A stretch of DNA of 13,366 bases from positions 1 through 13,366 of the forward strand of contig JADHLU010000010.1 of the NCBI GenBank assembly GCA_016780435.1. The letters run 5' to 3'. Below are positions 8,241 to 13,366 of this stretch, piece by piece; position 1 is the first letter of the stretch; each line of letters starts with the position of its first letter. A program made the position numbers and the translations under genes. Origin of the DNA: Flavobacteriaceae bacterium. Its GTDB lineage: Bacteria; Bacteroidota; Bacteroidia; Flavobacteriales; Flavobacteriaceae. The notes under the pieces are model-generated. The model was not told the DNA's origin and did no database searches. It was given only the letters and a program-made list of their open reading frames with translations.

Positions 8241-8277
8241 TTAAAAATAAAAAAAGCCACGGAGAACCGTGGCTTTT
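8241..8277 (-). terminator. Rho-independent terminator after susD
   Basis: An 11-base-pair perfect stem (8252-8262 with 8267-8277) encloses a 4-base loop. Its core is GCCACGG paired with CCGTGGC. Read on the minus strand, the hairpin lies 22 bases past the susD stop and is followed by a run rich in T (seven Ts, A, five Ts), which makes a strong intrinsic terminator for the SusC/SusD transcript. The next minus-strand gene starts only 33 bases beyond the hairpin. The structure therefore probably lowers, rather than abolishes, transcription into the downstream genes, unless an unseen promoter exists. On the plus strand the T run is only four bases, and no plus-strand gene ends nearby. Confidence 0.88.
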
Positions 8278-8299
8278 CTAATGTAGAATCCCTTAACTA

Positions 8300-10033
8300 C
8301 TAGTAATTAGGATCTTGGCTAAGAGTAGCAGCACCTTCTACAAATGAGCGGTTAATCGCTTCATCTGGGATAGGGAAATATTCGTTCTTAGGTGAAGAAA
8401 AACTCTTTCCTTGGAGGTAAATTCTATACTGGCTTTCTCTGCTAACATAATCGTTAAGCACTTCAGCTTGAACTCCCCAACGTTGAAGATCGAAGAAACG
8501 GTGTCCTTCCATCGCAGTCTCAAGGCGCGTTTCATAACGAACAGCTCTTCTTGCAACTGTAGCACTAGTCCAGGGCTCAGTGTAGGTCTTAACATTATAG
8601 TTCGCAGCAGGCTCTTCTAAAGCCGTAAACTCGGTACGTGTAGCACCTTGAACTGCCTTTTTAACAAAGCCTTCAGGATTAGCGGCACGCTCACGAAGTT
8701 TGTTGATTTGCATACGAGCCTCCTCTAAATTACCGGTTTCAACTAGGGCCTCAGCATACCACAAGATGACATGACCAAGACGCATGATACGGTAATTATT
8801 AGCCGTTAGGTTACCCCACCCAGCAACTCCGAAACCTTCTGGCTCAGCCACGTGCTTCTTAGAGAAGTATGGACCAGCGTAAGAAAGGTCACGAATGTAA
8901 TCAACCTGCATAATATGGTGATTCTTATAAAGAATACCTGGACGACCAAGAGTGTGATCTAAACGAGGGTCTACTGACGGATCTCCAATTGGCTTACCTA
9001 TGTCAGCACCAGTAGGGTTTGTAATATGATTAGTTTTCCATGATTCGTCAAGAAGTGGCAAACCATTAGCATCTGTTTGGAAGAAATCTACCAAATCTTG
9101 TGGGGCTTGGTAGAATCCACAGCATCCCCATGGAGCTATGTATGGGTGAGCCAGACCAATTCCTCTGTTGGTATTTGTATCATCAGAACTTGACGCTGAG
9201 AATTGAATTTCAAAGATCGATTCTGAATTGTTACGCGTTGCAACTAAGAAGTTATCTTCAAACTTTGGAGTCAATTCAAAACCACCATTGTCAACAATGT
9301 TCTTCAGAATTGGAAGTGCACCCGCATAATCTCCTTTATAGATCATTGCTTTAGCTTGGAAAGCCAATGCAGCCCACTTAGTGGCGCGACCTACTTCAGA
9401 TTGAGTTTCGGGCAAGGCTGAAGCAGCAGCAGCAAAATCAGCAATTACCTTGTCCCATATCTGTCCACCGTTAGGCACTTTAGTACTTTCGGTATCATTA
9501 GGATCAAACTGAGTTTCGTCAAGATAAGCAGGTTCTCTAAAGTGCTTTTGACCTTCAAAGGCAGCAAAACCACGGATAAATCTAGCCTCAGCAGCAATTT
9601 GAGCTGCCCTAGAAGCTGAAATTCCCTCAACATTCTCAAGAGATAATAGAATGTCATTGGCTCTAGCGATCCCCCAGTATACAGATCTCCACTTGTCTCG
9701 TATGTGAACATTAAACGTAGTGAAGTCATAAACCTCAATAAACGATTGTTCTGGCTGGTCACCAGCATCTGTACCTTTTATGGCATCGTCAGAGGCAATA
9801 CCACCAAAAATCCAGTTGTGTATATCATAAAACCATGTACCACCGCCATTCATACCCGATCCAGATATCGATCGATAGGCAGCAACCAATTTACCTTCAA
9901 TACCGGCAGAGTTATTAAGCGCCGCTGAGGTAATCTGTCCCTTAGGTTCTTTTAATAAGAACTCATCTGAACAAGCAACTGATAGAAGAGTAACTCCTGC
10001 AATTGCCGTGATGTAAGTGATTAATTTTTTCAT
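8300..10033 (-). CDS. SusD/RagB family outer-membrane nutrient-binding lipoprotein
   Basis: This is a 577-residue SusD/RagB-family protein of normal length. The lipoprotein signal ends in SVAC, with Cys21 as the lipidated residue. The mature N-terminus begins SDEFLLKEPKGQIT, as is usual for SusD proteins. The TPR-like helical part (about 95-240 and 420-450) includes AEARFIRGFAAF and LWYAEALVETGNLEEA. The C-terminus has the family signature NEYFPIPDEAINRS and ends QDPNY. SusD proteins sit on the outer face of the outer membrane as a lid on the SusC barrel and bind the oligomeric ligand before import. The gene follows its susC partner after 24 bases. A Cys-Cys pair lies in the middle of the protein (APWGCCGFYQ). 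The substrate cannot be read from the sequence, and no carbohydrate-degrading enzyme lies next to it. Confidence 0.95.
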   Translation of the reverse strand: MKKLITYITAIAGVTLLSVACSDEFLLKEPKGQITSAALNNSAGIEGKLVAAYRSISGSGMNGGGTWFYDIHNWIFGGIASDDAIKGTDAGDQPEQSFIEVYDFTTFNVHIRDKWRSVYWGIARANDILLSLENVEGISASRAAQIAAEARFIRGFAAFEGQKHFREPAYLDETQFDPNDTESTKVPNGGQIWDKVIADFAAAASALPETQSEVGRATKWAALAFQAKAMIYKGDYAGALPILKNIVDNGGFELTPKFEDNFLVATRNNSESIFEIQFSASSSDDTNTNRGIGLAHPYIAPWGCCGFYQAPQDLVDFFQTDANGLPLLDESWKTNHITNPTGADIGKPIGDPSVDPRLDHTLGRPGILYKNHHIMQVDYIRDLSYAGPYFSKKHVAEPEGFGVAGWGNLTANNYRIMRLGHVILWYAEALVETGNLEEARMQINKLRERAANPEGFVKKAVQGATRTEFTALEEPAANYNVKTYTEPWTSATVARRAVRYETRLETAMEGHRFFDLQRWGVQAEVLNDYVSRESQYRIYLQGKSFSSPKNEYFPIPDEAINRSFVEGAATLSQDPNY

Positions 10034-10057
10034 TTTGATATAGCTTTTTGTGTAAAA

Positions 10058-13000
10058 TTAATATAGATTAAGATTTAATCCAAGTATTACAGCCTTAGAT
10101 ACGGGCATAAATCCACCATCATAACCTAAAGTAGTATCCGCTCCTGTTTGAATTTCAGGGTTAGCACCAGAATAATCGGTTATCGTTAACAAGTTTTGTC
10201 CTTGCACATAAATCTGACCTCCTGAAACTCCAAGAGCATTTTTGATAGCGTCACCAAAGCTGTACGTAAGTTGCACGTTACGCAATCTGAAGTAAGAACC
10301 GTCTTCTACTAGGTATGAAGATGGTCTAGAACTAACCTGATCGTTTGCATCCATGATTGGAGTTGTTGCATTTGGATTAGCGGCAGTCCACTGGCTTCTA
10401 GGAGCAGATGGATTGCTTGGCTGCCATGCTTCGTAAAGCGCACGCTTAGAACGGTTACCTTGGAAAGTGTTAAAATCAGCAAAGTAACGCACGTAGTTAA
10501 AGATATCGTTGCCAACAGAACCGTTACCGAAGATATTCAAGGCTAGGTTTTTATAGCTAAGATTTAAGTTAATACCGTATACGAAATCTGGGTGAGGATT
10601 ACCGATTTGAGTACGGTCAGCATCACTGATTTGCCCGTCGCCATTAGTATCAGCAAACTTGAATTTACCTGGAGCGTTATATCCAGGATAATCTGCCCAT
10701 GCATCAGCCTCAGCCTGAGATTGGAAAATACCTTCTACTTCGAAACCATAGAACATAGAGATCGGTGATCCCACCTCTGTAATGGTCAACGAAGGAACAC
10801 GACGAGATTGTCCGAAAATTGGAGTTCCTCCATCATCCAACTTAATGATCTCATTTCTGTAGGTAGAGAAGTTACCTCCAATAGAGTAACCAAAGTCACC
10901 TATTTGATCAGACCAGTTTAGGTTTACATCAAGACCCTCATTGTACATCTCACCGACATTAATTGCAGGGGCACCCGCATCACCAGCAGAGTAAGGAATT
11001 GGAACATTCAATAATAGATCCGAAGTAGTTCTATTCCAAAGGTCAAATTCAAGGCTTAATCTAGAGTCTAGCATGTAAGCATCAAAACCAATGTTGTTTG
11101 AGGTAGTAGTTTCCCAGCGTGCATTAGGGTTACCTAATTGAGAGGTGGCAAAACCTGGAGTGTTAGCTCCGCTGCTTCCGTCAATAGGGTAAGAAGCCTG
11201 GAATGCACCAGCAGTAAACTGAGTATACGCATTGTAGTCCCCGATCTCTTGGTTACCCGTCTGACCCCAACCGTAACGTAGTTTTAAGTCATCGATAAAT
11301 GAAGCTCCTTCCATGAAGCTCTCGTCAGAGATTCTCCATCCTAAAGAGAATGCAGGGAAGAAGGCGCTGTTAGAAGCAGAATTGAATCTTGAAGAGGCGT
11401 CATTACGAACAATTGCTTGAACGAGATATCTGTCTTCATAACCGTAGTTAACCTTGGCAAATTGCGACCATAGAGAGAAGTCTCTCTGTGTAGAACCGTA
11501 ATTCGAAGAGGTACCTACGTTACCTGCACTTAGGTAGCTGATGATATCAGTAGTTTCGAATGGGAAACGCTGTCTTCCAGCACCAAATTCTTGACCGAAA
11601 CCTTCAATAGCTTCAACCCCGATGTAGGCATCAACATTGTGCACATCATTAAAGGTCTCGCTATAAGATACAGTATTGGTAAAGGTCCACTGATAGCCTT
11701 CTTGAAATAAAGAAGATGAACTATTGATAAAGTTACCCTCAACGTATTCTGGTTGTGGACGACCAATATAAAGACCTCTACGAGCAAACATATCAATACC
11801 AAAACTTGACTGAACATCAAGCAAATCAAAGATTTTTGCCTTTACGTAAGCATTACCAAATAGACGAATACGCTTACTTCTGTTGTCTTGTTCTCTGTAT
11901 AGGCTTGCATATGGGTTGTAGTTGTTACCCAAGTTCAGACCACGAGATCCAGCAAAGTTACCAGCGATATCGTATACAGGAAGAAGTGGGTGGTGCTTAT
12001 AAGATCCTGAGATAGCATTTTGTTCGCCATCATTCGAGAACCCACCTTTTCTGTTGTCTAAAGAAACCGTAAAGTTTTCTCCTATCTCTAATTTACCTCC
12101 GAAGGTCTTAGTTGATGAGTTTAATCGGATAGAAACACGCTCATAACCAACGTGCTGCAAAACGGCATCTTGAGAAAAGTAATTTAAGGTGAAGGCATAC
12201 TGAGAGTTCTCAGTAGCTCCACTAGCCTGAACTTGATGGTTAGTGATTGGAGCGTTGCTTCGGGTCACTGCTTCCCACCAATTGGTATCGGCAGAGCGAG
12301 TAATTGCATAAATATTACTAGGAGTCAATGAGTATAATGACTCGTCTGCTGAAGAAGCCCCACTAGGGAATACGTAATTAGGGATGGTAATTTGTGGGTT
12401 CTCAGGAGTCCCACTGAATCCGTACTGACCGTGTGAAGGAGTCTTACCAGCATAATAATCTGCTAGGTATAGGTACTCTCCCAATTCACGTGAGTTAAGC
12501 GCTTGTACGTCTTCAGCAGCAGTTTGAAATCCGTAGTAACCATTGTATTCAATTTTCGGAGCACCGGCCTTACCTCTCTTGGTAGTGATGATGATAACCC
12601 CGTTAGCCGCACGTGATCCGTAGATAGAAGCAGCAGAGGCGTCTTTCAACACCTGAAGGGTTTCTATATCGTTAGGGTTCAAGTTACCTTGAGACTGTGA
12701 AGGTACACCGTCGATTACGTAAAGTGGGTTGTTATTTCCAATTGTACCGAATCCACGAATACGAACAGTAGCCTCTCCACCTGGAGTTGCATCGTTGATA
12801 ATGGTAACCCCTGCAGCACGACCTTGAAGTTGTTGAGAGAAGGTGGTCGCAGGAACCGAAAGAAGCTCTTCAGCGTCTACAGTGGTAACCGCACCAGTGA
12901 TTTCTCTTTTAGACTGAGTACCATAACCTGTTACAATAACCTCATCTAGCGCTTGGGCGTCTTCTTGAAGAACTACATCAATTACCGAGTTGCTGCCAAC

Positions 13001-13336
13001 AGTAATTTCTGTTGAAGTGAACCCGATGTAGCTAATTACAAGAACTGCGCCTGGCTGAACGTTGAGGGCATAGTTTCCATCGAAATCAGTTTGAACCCCG
13101 TTAGTGGTTCCTTTTTCAATGACATTGGCGCCAGGAAGTGGCACTCCGTTCGAATCAGTAACTGTACCTGTGACAGTCGTCTGATCCATGAAGCTCGTGG
13201 CCTCCATCGATGGGGCCGTAGCAAATGCAAAAGACATCTGCGTTCCTAGACCCAACAAAAGCGTAAAGCATACCGACTGAAATGCCGAGCGCAATTGCTT
13301 TCGCGTTTTCAAATTCAAATCGTGTTTAAGATTCAT
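10058..13336 (-). CDS. SusC/RagA family TonB-dependent outer-membrane transporter
   Basis: This 1092-residue protein is a SusC/RagA-type TonB-dependent transporter of normal size. A signal peptide occupies about residues 1-40 (hydrophobic core FTLLLGLG, likely cleavage near FAFATA). A carboxypeptidase-D regulatory-like beta domain follows at 55-123, with GVPLPGANV and DFDGNYAL. A TonB-box-like segment LDEVIVTGYG is at 130-139. The plug at about 143-258 has IRGFGTIGNNNPLYVIDG and SIYGSRAANGVIIITTKRG. The rest is the beta-barrel, ending LGLNLNLY with a terminal aromatic residue. A calcium-type loop DTNGDGQISD begins at Asp896, as in many SusC proteins. There is no N-terminal STN domain, so regulation through a FecR anti-sigma partner is unlikely. 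It imports the ligand captured by the SusD encoded next to it, using TonB energy. Only 30 bases of upstream DNA are in the window, and no promoter can be called in them. Confidence 0.96.
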   Translation of the reverse strand: MNLKHDLNLKTRKQLRSAFQSVCFTLLLGLGTQMSFAFATAPSMEATSFMDQTTVTGTVTDSNGVPLPGANVIEKGTTNGVQTDFDGNYALNVQPGAVLVISYIGFTSTEITVGSNSVIDVVLQEDAQALDEVIVTGYGTQSKREITGAVTTVDAEELLSVPATTFSQQLQGRAAGVTIINDATPGGEATVRIRGFGTIGNNNPLYVIDGVPSQSQGNLNPNDIETLQVLKDASAASIYGSRAANGVIIITTKRGKAGAPKIEYNGYYGFQTAAEDVQALNSRELGEYLYLADYYAGKTPSHGQYGFSGTPENPQITIPNYVFPSGASSADESLYSLTPSNIYAITRSADTNWWEAVTRSNAPITNHQVQASGATENSQYAFTLNYFSQDAVLQHVGYERVSIRLNSSTKTFGGKLEIGENFTVSLDNRKGGFSNDGEQNAISGSYKHHPLLPVYDIAGNFAGSRGLNLGNNYNPYASLYREQDNRSKRIRLFGNAYVKAKIFDLLDVQSSFGIDMFARRGLYIGRPQPEYVEGNFINSSSSLFQEGYQWTFTNTVSYSETFNDVHNVDAYIGVEAIEGFGQEFGAGRQRFPFETTDIISYLSAGNVGTSSNYGSTQRDFSLWSQFAKVNYGYEDRYLVQAIVRNDASSRFNSASNSAFFPAFSLGWRISDESFMEGASFIDDLKLRYGWGQTGNQEIGDYNAYTQFTAGAFQASYPIDGSSGANTPGFATSQLGNPNARWETTTSNNIGFDAYMLDSRLSLEFDLWNRTTSDLLLNVPIPYSAGDAGAPAINVGEMYNEGLDVNLNWSDQIGDFGYSIGGNFSTYRNEIIKLDDGGTPIFGQSRRVPSLTITEVGSPISMFYGFEVEGIFQSQAEADAWADYPGYNAPGKFKFADTNGDGQISDADRTQIGNPHPDFVYGINLNLSYKNLALNIFGNGSVGNDIFNYVRYFADFNTFQGNRSKRALYEAWQPSNPSAPRSQWTAANPNATTPIMDANDQVSSRPSSYLVEDGSYFRLRNVQLTYSFGDAIKNALGVSGGQIYVQGQNLLTITDYSGANPEIQTGADTTLGYDGGFMPVSKAVILGLNLNLY

Positions 13337-13366
13337 AATTTTTGAGTTAATAGTTTTAGTTGATTG

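Noticed and set aside
8219..8251. Promoter before the UnbV gene: TATCCTTG on the minus strand resembles TAnnTTTG
   Set aside because: It lies about 10 bases from the start codon, leaving almost no leader, and the upstream T run belongs to the terminator.
8219..8260. N-terminal extension of the FG-GAP/UnbV protein to an ATG at 8260
   Set aside because: The added residues precede the hydrophobic lipoprotein signal, and the ATG sits inside the stem of the susD terminator. Starting at 8218 gives a standard lipoprotein.
1..13366. Many short open frames opposite or out of frame with the genes (for example 560-823 minus, 1300-1560 minus, 6436-6762 plus, 9445-9768 minus)
   Set aside because: Each lies inside a well-supported longer gene, has no recognisable motif or signal, and has the amino-acid mix expected of a shadow frame.
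1..13366. A defence system, toxin-antitoxin pair, CRISPR array or mobile element
   Set aside because: No nuclease, transposase, integrase, toxin-like small gene, repeat-spacer pattern or terminal inverted repeat was seen on either strand.

Overview
The window reads as chromosomal DNA of a Bacteroidota member, most likely of the Flavobacteriia or a near relative. The evidence is a type IX secretion (T9SS) C-terminal sorting domain, a SusC/SusD outer-membrane pair, several Bacteroidota-style lipoprotein signals, a large FG-GAP/UnbV lipoprotein, and start codons in A/T-rich leaders without clear Shine-Dalgarno sequences. Genus cannot be assigned. I saw no RNA genes, CRISPR arrays, insertion sequences or prophage genes.

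Left block, plus strand, 1-2858: the 3' end of a T9SS cargo gene; 5 bases later a lipoprotein with three fibronectin-III-like modules; 60 bases later a lipoprotein-anchored M81/MlrC-family metallohydrolase.

Right block, minus strand, 13336 down to 2855, transcribed leftward: SusC-type TonB-dependent transporter, SusD-type lipoprotein, a strong rho-independent terminator, a 1107-residue FG-GAP/VCBS lipoprotein with a central ASPIC/UnbV domain, a seven-haem c-type cytochrome, and an exported PIG-L (LmbE-type) deacetylase. Gaps inside the block are 24, 81, 4 and 11 bases, so it looks like one operon with a partial transcriptional stop after susD. The two blocks converge, and the stop codons of the M81 and PIG-L genes overlap at 2855-2858.

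All eight products carry export or envelope signals, so the window is devoted to the cell surface and periplasm. The likely theme is capture of an unknown oligomer by SusCD plus processing outside the cytoplasm (deacetylation, possibly redox chemistry at the multihaem cytochrome). No glycoside hydrolase, polysaccharide lyase, sulfatase or regulator is present, so the substrate cannot be named. No gene looks broken. Every intergenic gap is under 100 bases, so there is no long non-coding stretch.
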